From the NCBI GenBank assembly GCA_963920525.1, contig OY986437.1:34487563-34551562 (forward strand): a DNA stretch of 64,000 nucleotides. Direction: 5' to 3'. A program made the translations under genes and the position numbers. The notes beneath the pieces were generated by a model, which made no database searches, was not told the origin of the DNA, and saw only the letters and a list, made by a program, of their open reading frames with translations. Below are positions 22,474 to 33,990 of the stretch, in pieces (positions within the stretch are counted from its first letter, which is position 1; every line of letters starts with the position of its first letter). The DNA is from Dichetophora obliterata (taxonomy: Eukaryota; Arthropoda; Insecta; Diptera; Sciomyzidae).

Positions 22474-24228
22474 TCAACACTTTTCACAGCGTGTATCAAA
22501 AAGATTTTTGTTATTTTTATAAGTGCAGATGTAGCATCGGCCTTGTTTTGATGTACTTGGTAAATGGCGAATCTCCCGAATTATTTGATTAACACAGGAA
22601 GCATCAGTACTTTGAGGTTGTTTTTTACGTTTTTTACGAGTGATCTGTTTTTCAACGAGTTTTAATCCAAGCTCCTCGATAAAAAGGCGACGACGAATAT
22701 TATGGTTCGTTTTAGAATTTTTCCGATTCGGGAACAATGCAATGAACGTCACGATTGCATTCAACGCACTAACATCAAGCATGTTACAAAATACTGCCAT
22801 TGGCCACCGAATTACTTTTCGTTTGCATGTGTACGTAGCCACCATTTGATCGATAGTATCAACTCCACTCTTGGTTTTGTTGTAGTCTTCAATGACGTTA
22901 GGTTTCTTCTTTTCACTATTCTCATTTATGCTGACAACATTGTGGTATGTATTGAGCAATGTCACAAATCGGTACCGTTGAGGAACATATGACAACATAA
23001 CTGCTTGCCATTTATGTTCATATACAACTTCTGTATGATAAATTGGCTTTTGACGCATGTCGAGTAGAACTGGAGTAATTTCTGTCCTATTTTTGCTTAT
23101 TGTTCCGAAAATAGTTATGCGATTCTTATGTAAATCTTCTGCAAATTCATACGAAGTGAAAAAGTTGTCACACGTTGCATTTCTGTCAGAAAGTCCTTCC
23201 ACCAAATCCCAAACAACACGCCGTCCGAGATTACGTTCAGGAGTGGCATTATGATTCCGACCAACATAAATTTGTGTGTTGTATGCATACCAACTTTTTG
23301 AGTCGCATAGCACCCAATTTTTGATGCCATATTTCGCCGGCTTGGATGGAATATACTGACGAAACGGACATCGCCCACGATACGGAACTAACTGTTCATC
23401 TACGGTAGTGTTTTTTCCTGGTGTGTATACAACTTTCAAATTATGATTCCATTTATCGTATACATTTCGAATCGGTGCCAATTTGTCACGTACAGAAGTG
23501 CTTGTAGATGCAGTGTTGGCCATACATTGTTCGCGGTCATCAAATCGAATGTAACCATGGATACGCTTGAACATTTTCAAAGGCATTGTTGCTCTAATTA
23601 TTGGCCGACCAGTTTCGTCATTCCATAGTTTAGTGACACATTCACCGTATGACCGATACACACCAGAAAGCAGCAACAATCCAAAGTATGCGTGCAGAGT
23701 GTCCAAATCAATTTTTTCCCAATCGTCTTTGTACTTTCGCACACCATATAAATTCGTCATGTTCAAAATAATATTCTCAACCGGTTCAAGGAGCATGTGA
23801 AATGCAGACGAAACATCAACTATAGTAGCAGCTGCTAATGCTTTTGGACCTGAATTATAACAAAAATGAAACATATAATGAACATGAACCCATAACAAAG
23901 AGGGTATGTTTTTACCTGAAGTGAAATTGAATGTTGCACGTCGAAATGAATTTCTTCGATTTATTTCAAATGGTTGCGATGAATATTTAATTTTCTTATT
24001 TTTTGAAAAATATTTCTTTTCAGGATTTGCTGCATTTTCTTCTGCTAAATTTTGCTCAAGTGGCTCAATGTCGTCTTCATCCGAATTCACGCCAACTTCA
24101 CTTTCATCATTCTCCTCGTCTGATAATGAAAAATCATTATTGCACGGAGATTCGCCCGCTTCGCTTTCCAAATCAAAATCCATTTCTAGTTCATCTCGCT
24201 GCCTTCTTTCACGTAAAACTCTATCCAT
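22474..24228 (-). CDS. piggyBac-family transposase, apparently intact
   Basis: A cut-and-paste transposase expected to excise and insert its element at TTAA sites. The open frame from ATG at 24226-24228 gives 584 residues, about the family's usual length. An acidic N-terminus (residues 10-65) precedes the DDE domain. Catalytic Asp candidates are D277 in TVDEQLVPYRGR, D354 in TCDNFFTSYEF and D457 in SGVDTIDQM, with a further Asp at 460. The 77, 103 and 3 residue spacings resemble the moth piggyBac enzyme. The C-terminal tail is lysine-rich followed by a cysteine motif, CYICTYKNNKNLFDTRCEKC. The segment 23850-23915 (66 bp) has GT/AG ends and no stop. Removing it joins FTS to GPKA, which fits the family better and gives 562 residues. 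No frameshift or internal stop is visible. Activity is plausible but unproven. Confidence 0.92.
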   Translation of the reverse strand: MDRVLRERRQRDELEMDFDLESEAGESPCNNDFSLSDEENDESEVGVNSDEDDIEPLEQNLAEENAANPEKKYFSKNKKIKYSSQPFEINRRNSFRRATFNFTSGKNIPSLLWVHVHYMFHFCYNSGPKALAAATIVDVSSAFHMLLEPVENIILNMTNLYGVRKYKDDWEKIDLDTLHAYFGLLLLSGVYRSYGECVTKLWNDETGRPIIRATMPLKMFKRIHGYIRFDDREQCMANTASTSTSVRDKLAPIRNVYDKWNHNLKVVYTPGKNTTVDEQLVPYRGRCPFRQYIPSKPAKYGIKNWVLCDSKSWYAYNTQIYVGRNHNATPERNLGRRVVWDLVEGLSDRNATCDNFFTSYEFAEDLHKNRITIFGTISKNRTEITPVLLDMRQKPIYHTEVVYEHKWQAVMLSYVPQRYRFVTLLNTYHNVVSINENSEKKKPNVIEDYNKTKSGVDTIDQMVATYTCKRKVIRWPMAVFCNMLDVSALNAIVTFIALFPNRKNSKTNHNIRRRLFIEELGLKLVEKQITRKKRKKQPQSTDASCVNQIIREIRHLPSTSKQGRCYICTYKNNKNLFDTRCEKC

Positions 24229-24604
24229 TTTTTATCAAATACTTCGAAACACAACCAAAATTCAAATAAATGCGCAAACAAACTTCACTTATGTGTGTTC
24301 CAGAACAAACTGAATTTCATAAAACGAAAAAATTAGAGCGTGCTATAAATCCACACACAAAAATAAGCGGCAATTCCAGGTAACTGCTTATGTGTATGCG
24401 CACACATACACAGGGACATATTCGTAACTATAACTGCACAGGCAGATACAGTAAGGGTACAAATTCAAAATCGGGTTTTTTTGGTTGTTCAGGCAAAATA
24501 ATTCTACTTTGCAAAATACAAGGTCATTCCGCTGAACCGTTTTTATGTTATTCAAGGTTAAAGATCAAAATTGTATGCATGCTCATACAGGGAACCGATG
24601 AGGG

Positions 24605-25345
24605 TAAATACTCAAGAATACATAATATTAGGTGGCAGCCCTATTATTAAAAAAAATTTATAATTTTGAAATTCTGACAACGGATTCAGATTCAGCGACC
24701 CATTTTTACCTTTAGTTCGCGCCAGCCCCGAATTCATTAAAATAAAAAACTAAGGTGGCAACTCTATCCACCATCTTGCATTTTAAATTTCTGACTTAAG
24801 ATTCGAAATCAGCGACTCCCTAACACTGTTAAATGATGTTTAGAATTTTTAAAAATACATATTATTAGGTGGCAGTCCTATTATTTCAAAATTTTATAAT
24901 TTTGAAATTCTGACAACGGATTCGGATTCAGCGACCCATTAGTACCTTTTAGTTCGCGCCATCATCAGCGACCCCCTAACACAGTTAATTTATGTTTAAA
25001 ACTATTAAAAATACATTTTATATTGTGGCAACCCTATTACAAAAATTCATAATTTTAAAATTCTGATAACGGACTCGGGTTCAGCGACCCGTTTTTACCT
25101 AGTGTTCATGCCAACATCGAATTCGTAAAATAAAAAATTTTAGTTGGCAACCCTATTAACCGTATGGAATTTTTAAATTCTGACTGCAGATTCGAAACCA
25201 CCTACCCCCAAACACTATTAAATTATGTTCAAAACTTCTACAATTTATTATTATTAGGTGGCAACCCTATTATAAAAAATTACATAATTTTGAAATTCTG
25301 ACCACGGCTGCAAATTTAGGGACCCATTTTTACCTAGTGTTCGCG
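24605..25345. repeat. Tandem array with ~240-bp units built from two ~120-bp halves
   Basis: TTATTAGGTGGCARYCCTATT recurs near 24625, 24866, 25019 and 25249. Each full unit has two halves. Both contain GGTGGCAACCCTAT, ATTCTGAC and GATTCGRATTCAGCGACCC-type phrases, showing an ancient ~120-bp monomer that doubled. One unit near 25019 is shortened. The same family occurs at 38395-39260, and the GATTCGAAATCAGCGA module occurs in the 1.7-2.4 kb array. Confidence 0.85.
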
Positions 25346-25680
25346 CCAGCACCGAATTCCTTCTCTGATACAAACCATCTATTTATTGCCAGTGAACAAG
25401 TGAGTATCATCCTTTGCCTTCACCACTTCATGAACAATTCAAGAATAAATGAAAGACCCAACGAACGACAAGTGAAGAATTGAAGAAGAGATGAACAGCA
25501 ACAGTTTCTTCGCAAGAGTAAAAAATATTCATGTTCACAAACTGGTTTCCTCTTCTTCAGTTCATGAACAAAAAAAATTTGATCAGCTCTTCACAAAAAT
25601 GAGCTGCTCACTTTGATCTTTCTTCATATTCTTAAATGAATGAATGAATAGAAGCAGAAATGAGCAGTTCATGAATGATA

Positions 25681-26278
25681 GGCTTGGGTATTTCACGAAC
25701 GAACTAGTTCAATTGAACTATTCGCACTCATGAACTATGTGAACTAGTTCGTTGATTTTAGTTCTTTTAGTTCTTTTAGTTCAATCGATTTTGCAGCAAG
25801 TCAGATCGAAATGAACTATTAAAAATTTGTTTTCACTCAACAATGGTTTGAGTCCGTGCTGATACAGTTTTCGCTAATAAACGGTAAAAAAGTTTTTTGC
25901 AAAAAGAAATCTTTGTGGCAAATATTGTGTGGAATGCCCCATATGTAGTATTTTTATGTAAATTTCTTCCATGTCCACAGTTAATGATTGATTCGGTCAT
26001 ATAGTTAGTTTCATTTTATGGATCTCATCATGAACGAGCAAACAAAGCAAACTAAAAGTCCTATTGAACTAAAAAATACAACGAACTAACATACCTAATG
26101 ATCTAAACACCAAACGAACTATAAGACCCAACGAACTAACAACATGAACAAGTGCACGAAACGAACTAAAAGACCGAACGAACTAAATGAACTAAAATAA
26201 CTTTATGAATGAACTAGTTCATTAAACTCAAATGAACTAAAAAGAGCGGTCATTTTAGTGAACTAAAATGCCCAAGCC
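25681..26278. mobile_element. MITE rich in GAACTA, TA target site
   Basis: Ends are GGCTTGGGTATTT and AAAATGCCCAAGCC, an 8-bp perfect inverted core (GGCTTGGG) that matches at 10 of 11 bases when extended, with TA on both sides (25679-25680 and 26279-26280). The interior is dense in AACGAACTA and TTTTAGTTC phrases on both halves, giving long weak inverted repeats. It interrupts the right end of the hAT-like element: removing it rejoins that element's TIR. No coding capacity. Confidence 0.7.
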
Positions 26279-26304
26279 TAATGAATGAACAAATGCGAAC
26301 CCTG

Positions 26305-27510
26305 TTTTAAACTATCAAACAACAAGAATTTGTTAATTAGTTTTTATGATCTATTGAATAATTACATGAATTAAGATTGTGAGCTTTAGATCAAGTAAGT
26401 TTTCAAGAAGGCAACAACAACAACAACTCTGTATAGAGTCAATCACTTCGCTGACTAGACAGTCTGTTTCGGAAATCGCTACATATTCCTCTTCAGTAGT
26501 CTTTGAGTGATTAAGCTGTGATCAACTCACTGTTTAAACTAGCATATGAATGTGCAGATTCTGGAATTCATTCTTATGAATTGTATGGCTGCTAATCATA
26601 TGACATTTCAAAGCAGTAGGCTATTTATAGATCACTGCCATCAACTTTATCAAGGGTTGCCATCTGTTCTAGTTGCTTCTTCATTTATTTCAATATTCAA
26701 TAAGAATTTGTATTTAAAATCAAGAATAATTTAAAATAGCTAATTTAGAATTTGTATTTAAATCATAGAAAATTAACTATAGTTCAATTTACAAAAATAA
26801 TATAAAATAATATGATATTATATAAACACCAAAAATTTTTTCTTAGATTGTCATTAATTAAGAATTAAAAATTAAAAAATTGGATTTAAAAAATTTTGTA
26901 TAAAATTCGTAACGGTGATTCCGTTTGCAGTGCAGTTTCATGTTATATAAATCAAGTTGTTTTTATTCAGAATAACATGAATTCGTAAAATCAAAGGATT
27001 CTGCCTCAGTTTATTATGCCATGTGAGCTGTTGCAAGAAACTTAGAACATCCCTGCAGAAAATTGGACCAACTTTTAAATAGTTCTGAACTAGTTCCAAA
27101 AAGGTCCAGTGCTGGTCCCTCTACAATACCCTTTTACATTGATCGAACTGACACTTTTTACGTGTAGATAGCATAGGAACAGACTTTTGTACCTAAAAAC
27201 ATTACTTTTTCCCTTTATTTGAAATTGTTCCGTTATGAACATTTCCAAACTGGTACTTTTTGCTAAAGTCGTGAAGTAGATCTTAAAGTGGTTTCAAAAT
27301 ATTCAAACGTTAGAGGCATTAAATTCTTATCTCTTGCATGTTTACCAAAAAAATTATGTATTTCTTTTATTTTACGTAGTTACTTTTTTTAAATCTAATG
27401 CAAAAACTAACCTTTGTTGAATTTTTTAAATTTATTCCCTAGACAGTTTAGAAATTAAAAAATTTGCCACAGCACCAGATTTAATTTCAGATTTAATTTA
27501 TTTTTGTTAG
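26305..27510. other. AT-rich DNA, nothing recognised
   Basis: No coding region or element end could be supported. A CAACAACAACAAC tract is at about 26413-26430. Confidence 0.4.
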
Positions 27511-28541
27511 CAGTGTTACCAGGTAAGGGATTTCTTCCTATATTGAGAGGTTTTTTAACCGTGTTGAGGGATTTCAGGGGCAATAAATCTTTAGGAGTTT
27601 TTTAGGGAGATTTAATTTTTTTAGGGGTTTTTTAGGGGTATATGATAAATTGACCTTTGGAAATAAAGTTTTCTTACTTTTCCTTAAAATAATATAAAAA
27701 TTTAAGAAAAGAATATATTTTATCTCTTGGGTATTTTAGCAACAATTTATAAAAACAACTGAATTGGCAGCACTTAAAATTACTTACCAATCATTTCCCA
27801 CTTCACTTCAAACTTGCTTAGCGCTTTACTTGCAATTGATTGATTCCGTGTAAAAACTAAAAACAAAGCAAGTCGGACTTTGTAGTCTAGTAAGAGTGCG
27901 CTAGACTGTCAAATCAGACATACCCGGTTTGAATCCCGGGTTCAGGCATGGTTCTTTTCGCTTTCTTTGTTCTTTACTACCTTTAAGCATTATTGAAACA
28001 AAAAATCCACAACTAAATTGTGGAAAATGTTGAATTAAAGGACAGGAGCAACTGAGAGGCAACACTAGCCTCTGTTGTAAGCAATTAAAATTGTCTTTCA
28101 AGTTTGTTCAGCTTAGTCGATAATTCACTAATCTATAGTTCACGTATGGCTCCATTCAATTCTTCCTCTAATAATCTTTCCCTTTCCTTTCAGGTTAAAG
28201 ACTAAACGTCGTTTGAAGAAGGCGCATGCCTTGGTTTTTTGATCTTTTAGAAAAAAAAAATGGGGAAAAAAGATAAGCCCAAAAATATATCAAAAAGTAG
28301 GAGACGGAGCCTTCTTTCAAAAGAAAGACTTAATTTTAATGTCAATTTCACATTGGACAATTGAGAACTATGAAGTAACTTTCTGCCCTTGTTAGAGACG
28401 TCCAACATCTCAGGCTTGCATTGCAGTTGCACTACTTTTCAGTTGCCCCGTATGAAATTTTTTTATGTTTTTCGAAACAAATTTTAGGTGGATTTGAAAT
28501 CCAATCTAGGGGTAAATGGTGAAAGACACCAGGCAACACTG
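27511..28541. mobile_element. Non-autonomous hAT-type element
   Basis: The left end CAGTGTTACCAGG and inverted right end CAGTGTTGCCTGG match at 11 of 13 bases and begin CAGTG, as hAT ends often do. The flanking 8-mers TTTGTTAG (27503-27510) and TTTGTCAG (28542-28549) differ at one position. There is no transposase. Near the left end is a run of TTTTTTAGGG phrases, and a tRNA-like sequence lies inside at 27866-27955. Confidence 0.75.
27866..27955 (+). repeat. tRNA-like sequence inside the hAT-type element
   Basis: GACTTTGTAGTCTAGTAAGA gives an A-box-like 5' arm, and CCCGGTTTGAATCCCGGG a textbook T arm with B box, about 45 bases apart. A T-rich and CTTT-rich stretch follows. Best read as a SINE head or tRNA pseudogene; the anticodon arm is not convincing. 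Confidence 0.5.
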
Positions 28542-29094
28542 TTTGTCAGCATAAATTTTGACAAGAAAACAAAATAATATCAAAGTGTACTGTTTTCTAC
28601 GCTGAAAGTTTTTTGTACTATTTTATATCAAGTAAAAATTGCGCTAGAAACAAACTAGTTGGTTTTTCAAATTGACTCAAAAATTACTGCTGGGATATTT
28701 CACAATTTTTTTATTTGATTGCTGCACTTTCTTTCATCACATAAGTATTAGTTCATAACGTTATTTACAAATCACAGAAATTTCTCCATCGCTAGCACTT
28801 CTTTCAAACGGAAATAATTAAGAGCACCTTGAATGAGCATTAAATTCTTCGCATTTGGAGCAACAACTTATCCTTCGTATATCTTAAAGTACTCTGAGGA
28901 TTTTATTTGTTGAAATTTTATTGAAAAGATCACATTACAACCTTAAAATAAGTAAACATTTTTCCTAAGCTTTTTTCATATACTTCACATGGTAATTTTT
29001 TTCAATTTTTATTAATTTTATTTCCTAAACCATTTGAAAGCTTAATTTTTGAAAGGTATATGTGTTTAAAAATGTTTTGTGTGGAGATTGTAGA

Positions 29095-29147
29095 TATATG
29101 TATATTTTTCGCCCCGGGTGCCAGAAACTCTAGCTACGCCACTGGTT
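29095..29147 (-). repeat. Remnant of a transposon end
   Basis: Read on the minus strand from 29147 the sequence begins CAGTGGCGTAGCTAGAG and then TTCTGGCACCCGGGGCG. Such CAGTGGCGTAGC starts are common at repeat ends in many animal genomes (established impression, not searched). No partner end is visible, so family and extent are unknown. Confidence 0.35.
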
Positions 29148-32100
29148 TTATGTATTAGAAGAAATGAAATAGCGCAGTTGCTTTGTAGAGCAGGAACGTG
29201 ATGCTTTGTAATCCAGAATCAGGTATGTTGTTGTTTGATGTCAAATATTAGAATTCAGAAATCAGATTCAATGATATAATAAGAAAATATTATTTCATTA
29301 GCTACAGTATTTGGATTTGATTTAGTTCCCTTAGCTAAATGCGCTATCCAACTCAACAACTCACTTTGCTGATGAATGACTTGTTGATGCAGAAATCATA
29401 GCATTTCAAACTACGCCATTCAAATAGCACATTTCGCTGACCCAGAAAACTGCGCTTGAGGTTGTGAGTTAGCGCAGCATGTTTTGCTGCGTTATCGATT
29501 TCTAAGGCAAGTCACAATGTTAATATTTAAGGTACCGTGAAAATTTAGACTTTTTTATTATCCAAAATTTTAAAAATCAGGCAGTATTTTTTTACAAAAA
29601 ATAAAACGTAGTATATAAAGAAAAATAAAAACACAGCTGTTGCCCTCACACGTTGTTGAAAACGCTTAACACTCAAAGCGCTGAAATAATGGGTGTTGCG
29701 CCTAAATATTATTATGAAGAACCCTTTGAACTGCAACCAAGGTGCAAATCGATGAGTTGTAATAAATGAAAATTTTTGACTTCTTATACATTTGCAACAA
29801 CTTGTTTGCTTTAAAACAACAACAACAACAGCAACAAATTACAGCTTGAAAATTGGATGCCATGCTGTGGATTAAGGTTTGTCATGTTGCCAGATTGGCA
29901 CGATCAGCTTGCTACAAATTACAGCCTCCTCACAGCTGCAGCGTTGATTGCAGGTCAAACATTCAGCGGCTGCTGCTCAGAAGCTGTTCAGTTAATATTT
30001 GGGAATAGTTTTAAAAAGATAGAGAGGCTAAAAGGAAGGCAACTACAGCTGTAGGAAATGAGCAACAAATGAGGTAACATTATGCAATGACGAAGTGTTG
30101 TTTACAGCACTCAGCTGAGGTTAACCAATGATGACTGCAATTTAATGTAAGGAAAAAATTTAGTCAACAATTATATTAAAAATTTTATAGCGCAAGCTGA
30201 AATATTTTAATTATTTTAATTAAGATAAGACAGAAAATATGCAGTTGTATAGATTTTTTAAAAAAACTTATAATCAAGACGGTAAAATTATTTATGAGTA
30301 GTAGCTCAACTGCTAAAACAAATATAGTAATTTCAAAACTATTTAACATGCCGATCACTGCAATTGGAAAATCAGTTTAGCCACAAATCAACTATAAGAA
30401 CTTGGAAACTAACTAACTTAAGAACCAGTTCAGCGCAATGACGCTTAGTTACCAGCAACAGCAGCAATTGCTGCATATAACCAAAATAGTTCTTGAAATA
30501 GTAAAATTTTAAAAACTACAAAAATCACACTCAATCAATCAAACAACTCGAGCGTGGCGAAAATTTAAGCCCCAATGTAAAGTGGGCGGTAGCCGAAAGG
30601 CGTTTGAAATGCACACAAGTGCGCATTCATGAGCCAAATTAAGAAGTTACACAATTTATTACACCGTTTATTACAGCTTGTAAGTTGCTTAACACAGACT
30701 GGCTGGCGTGTGTTTGTGACATGGACAGAGTAAAAAGTTCTGCTCCCTTTCGACCCACGCCAAATAAGTTAGACAAATGGTATTGTTATGCATTAAGACT
30801 TTAATCCTAATGAGAGCAAAGGCCCCACACTGAGCCATTTAGTTATGTTATCTGTCCAGCACAATGTCATAAGCTGTCACATCACCTGCAGAGCGTGTGT
30901 AAACACAGCATATAATAGTGATTGCTTTTATTTTGAAGTATTTATTTACACATTGTTCAAGATATCAAAAATTCAACAAATTGCATGAAATAAAATAGTA
31001 ATTGAAAAAATCATCATAAGTCTTTGAGTCAATTCTGCATTCGGTATTATTTTCTTTTGCACTGTAAAACCTTATAATTTACAACTAGTTCTTTTTATTT
31101 TACATTTCACGCTTTACACTTAACACATTTTCCCTTTAACACAATACATTTTACACTTAACACTAATACCGCTTTTAGGATGAGTTGAGTTAACTTTGAG
31201 TTAAGAGTTGTCTTAAATAAAGGTGAGTTAATGTAAGATCTATTAATTTTATTCTACTGAATTTGACTTAGTTGAGCACATTTGACGTGACGGCATGCCG
31301 TTACAACTAAATCACTTACACACGAAATGAGCTACTATAGAATGTCAACTATTTTAATTTTTAGTTAACCAATCGCTTGCTGCGCTCTTTAGCGTTTAAT
31401 TTAACAAATTTCCTCTACAAGAATTTGTCTGCAGCGTAATTGTGCGATAAAATCACTTTATTAAAATAACCAAAAATATTAAGAAATATTGATCAATTAT
31501 TCGTAACACGAATCAGTGTCTAATCGTATGTTTGTCTTTATGCATGCATGGTTTTTCTCGTTGACCTTCATAATCGTGACATATTGACAAAATAAAGACC
31601 ACATTTTTGACACAGTTTTCGAACTGTTCATAAATAAAGCGACTGATCAAAATAAACAAGCATCACCTAAATCAAGCTAAATTGACCAAATAATAATATG
31701 TAAACATGACATTGTTGTTGGTAAAGAAAATTATTGTGTTTATTTTTTCAAAAAAACTGTACTAAAATTTCGTTTCTGACCGGTTACATAGGCAAAATAA
31801 TTTTTTAAAAGTTTTAATAAGAACTCTGCTTACAGGCCTGTTAAAAAAAACCTGTTGCGAATTTTATTAAAAAAAGTTGTGTAGAGAATAAATTCTAAAC
31901 AAAACTTCAAACAGTTCAATTATTTCCCATTACTTTTGGCATAAATGCGAAACATGTTTCAAGTAAATAAACTGCAGACATTTCAATTGCCAGCTAATGG
32001 CTAGAAGGGCCCGCGACGACTGCAAATAAATTAGGCAGTGGTGGTAATTGAAAAGTTTGAAAAAAAATTGTTTTAATAAACGTCACGCCAATGACATGCA

Positions 32101-33569
32101 AGACGCACTGTTTTTTAGTGTTGATTCCTAGTGTTGACTGAGTACAGCCACACCCACCAAATCGCCTAAGCTGGGCGCTCCTAAGGCCATGAGTCATAAT
32201 TTGACGTAATTCTAACAAAAAATGGCCAAAAGGAAATTCATTCAGTATTGCCAACACGTTAAGCTTTAATAAGTATCTCAAACAAATTGCCAATAATGTA
32301 CAGTTACAAGCACCAACAAATAAAAGCACAGCAAAACACAATCCGTTCTGGGCGCCAAATGAAGCAAGAATTCCATAAAAACACTAAACGTTGATTTGTT
32401 GAGTCAGACGTATGACTTCTGGCCAAATTTATATGGTCATTAATTTGTGCAGATTTCATTCACGCCATTAGCTTGAATGCGTTTGACCTTCTTTGTCACA
32501 CCTGTGATTGTGTTTGCATACAATGACAACAACTGCACTGAATGGCAGTTGCTTTAATAGTGCCGCTTATTATCTTAAATTGATTTGTATTGATCGAATG
32601 ATTATATATTTTTTTTTTTAATTATTTCTGCAGACTTCATTTAAGATTGGCTAAATTTCAAGTTTGACAGCTGTTATTATTGAAGGCGAAAAAAAAAATT
32701 ACATAAACTATGCTTAATTTGCCATAATTGCGTCTCCTATTAGCCATGTTTTTGACTTGGCTCTGCCAAGTGTGTACGCAGCGGCATTTAATATTTTTGC
32801 ACATTCATTAAATTAAAACAATAAAATGTGCTCATTTTGTTTTTTAGGCGGATGCTGTTCCAAGCGAAACGGATATCAAAGCGTATATAATCAGAATTCC
32901 GGAAAATACGTTACCCCGTTGTTGAGCGTGTCAATTAAGATCACAACAACTGCTTTTAACTCAATAAATTTAATAATGCATGAGCTGCCATTTCTTGACT
33001 TTAATTTTTTCTTTATTGTGACTTTTGATTGAAATTTATGGCACCTCCTGATTATTACACACCCACACACATATGTGCAGGAATTTGTTTTATTTATTTT
33101 TTTGTTTTTTTTTTTGCAATTTGCACTATTATGAGCTTCTGTTTGCATCTAATTCTGTTGCAAGCCACATCATACTCAAGTTTAAAGTAGCTCTGGAATC
33201 TTTATGCGTCACGCATTTTCAAATAATTTAAAAAATAGACAAATCCAACATCAACAAAATTTATTGTTTTGTGTCTTTATCCATGACAGCTCACTTAGAT
33301 ATGCAATTATTTGTTGTTAAGTGCTTTTACAATAATAAATTGAGAAACTTATCTGGAGCTCGAATTATATAAAACCAAACAAAGCCGATTTAATTTTAAA
33401 TTATGTTATGGTTGCTACACTAACGGTTTATCCAAATAAAATTGTATCTAAATTTTACTTAAAGTACTTAAAGTCCAAGATCCAACTAAGCAAAATTGCT
33501 TCGAAGAAATGTGCATAATTAAATAATATTTTTGTATACATGTATTTTTATACTTATGTTTAAGATAAT
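29148..33569. other. Long apparently single-copy interval
   Basis: No transposon proteins or paired ends were found. Weak tRNA-like scraps with TAGCGCAGTTG occur near 29170 and in inverted form near 29340. A CAACAACAACAACAGCAAC tract is at 29816-29835. The segment 29830-32560 is only moderately AT-rich and free of the window's repeats. The short open frames inside have no recognisable features. Confidence 0.35.
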
Positions 33570-33990
33570 TTTAATACTTTTTTGATAATATAACAAACTT
33601 GCTTTGTTGAGGTTAATTATTGGTTTGTTAATACAACAAAAATGCTTCATTAAGGTAAAAAACTTTTGTGTTGATATAACAAAACCCTTTCTTTACTGTA
33701 ACAAAATTATCATTAACCTAGCGTAGTTTTTTTGTTAAAAAATATTTACTTAACATTGTTAAATTTACAAAAAACTCTTTGATTGTTAAGTTTTATTTCT
33801 TAAACATTTTATTAAAACAACAAAATATGTATTAAGAAAAATAAAATTTTTTTATTTTTTCCATAAAATTAAAATAGCAAAATAAAATTTGTTTCTGTAA
33901 CACAACACTATATTGAATCAAAAATAACGAAGTTTTTTGTTATGCTAACATACTTTTCTGTTAATTTTACATATATTTTTTTTCGGTGTA
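33570..33990. repeat. AACAAAA/TTTTGTT-rich degenerate repeat
   Basis: Phrases such as GTTGATATAACAAAACC, TACTGTAACAAAATTATC and CTGTAACACAACAC recur at irregular spacing of 40-60 bases. The stretch ends in TTTTTTTTCGGTGTA near 33978-33990. It resembles the subterminal repeat zone of a CACTA-like element, but no paired end was found. Confidence 0.35.

Larger units (their letters stand above)
21674..24604 (-). mobile_element. piggyBac element with complete transposase
   Basis: The left end CCCTCATCGGTCCCT and inverted right end CCCTCATCGGTTCCCT match apart from one inserted T. TTAA precedes the left end (21670-21673) and TAAA follows the right end, consistent with a TTAA duplication that lost one T. 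Subterminal sequence also matches (TTGTATGCGAGCGCATAC against TGTATGAGCATGCATAC). Comparison with uninterrupted array units shows the insertion point lies in the unit phrase TGTTTAAAATTCTTAAA. The element is 2.93 kb, of which about 0.5 kb is a nested LINE fragment. Confidence 0.9.
21334..26304. mobile_element. hAT-like element holding a four-level transposon nest
   Basis: The left end CAGGATTCGTATTTGCTCAC and the inverted right end CAGGGTTCGCATTTGTTCAT match at 17 of 20 bases. Flanking 8-mers TTTTAAGC (21326-21333) and TTTTAAAC (26305-26312) differ by one base, consistent with the 8-bp duplication of hAT elements. Deeper inside, 21416-21545 and 25453-25570 are inverted copies at roughly 90 percent by eye (shared core GAGGAAACCAGTTTGTGAAC). 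No hAT transposase is present, so the element is non-autonomous. It contains a tandem-repeat block, a piggyBac element with a LINE inside it, and a MITE inserted near its right end. Confidence 0.75.

Noticed and set aside
31994..32341. 115-codon minus-strand frame with a hydrophobic start
   Set aside because: The start could mimic a membrane segment, but the rest has no motif and no supporting exon; too weak to call.
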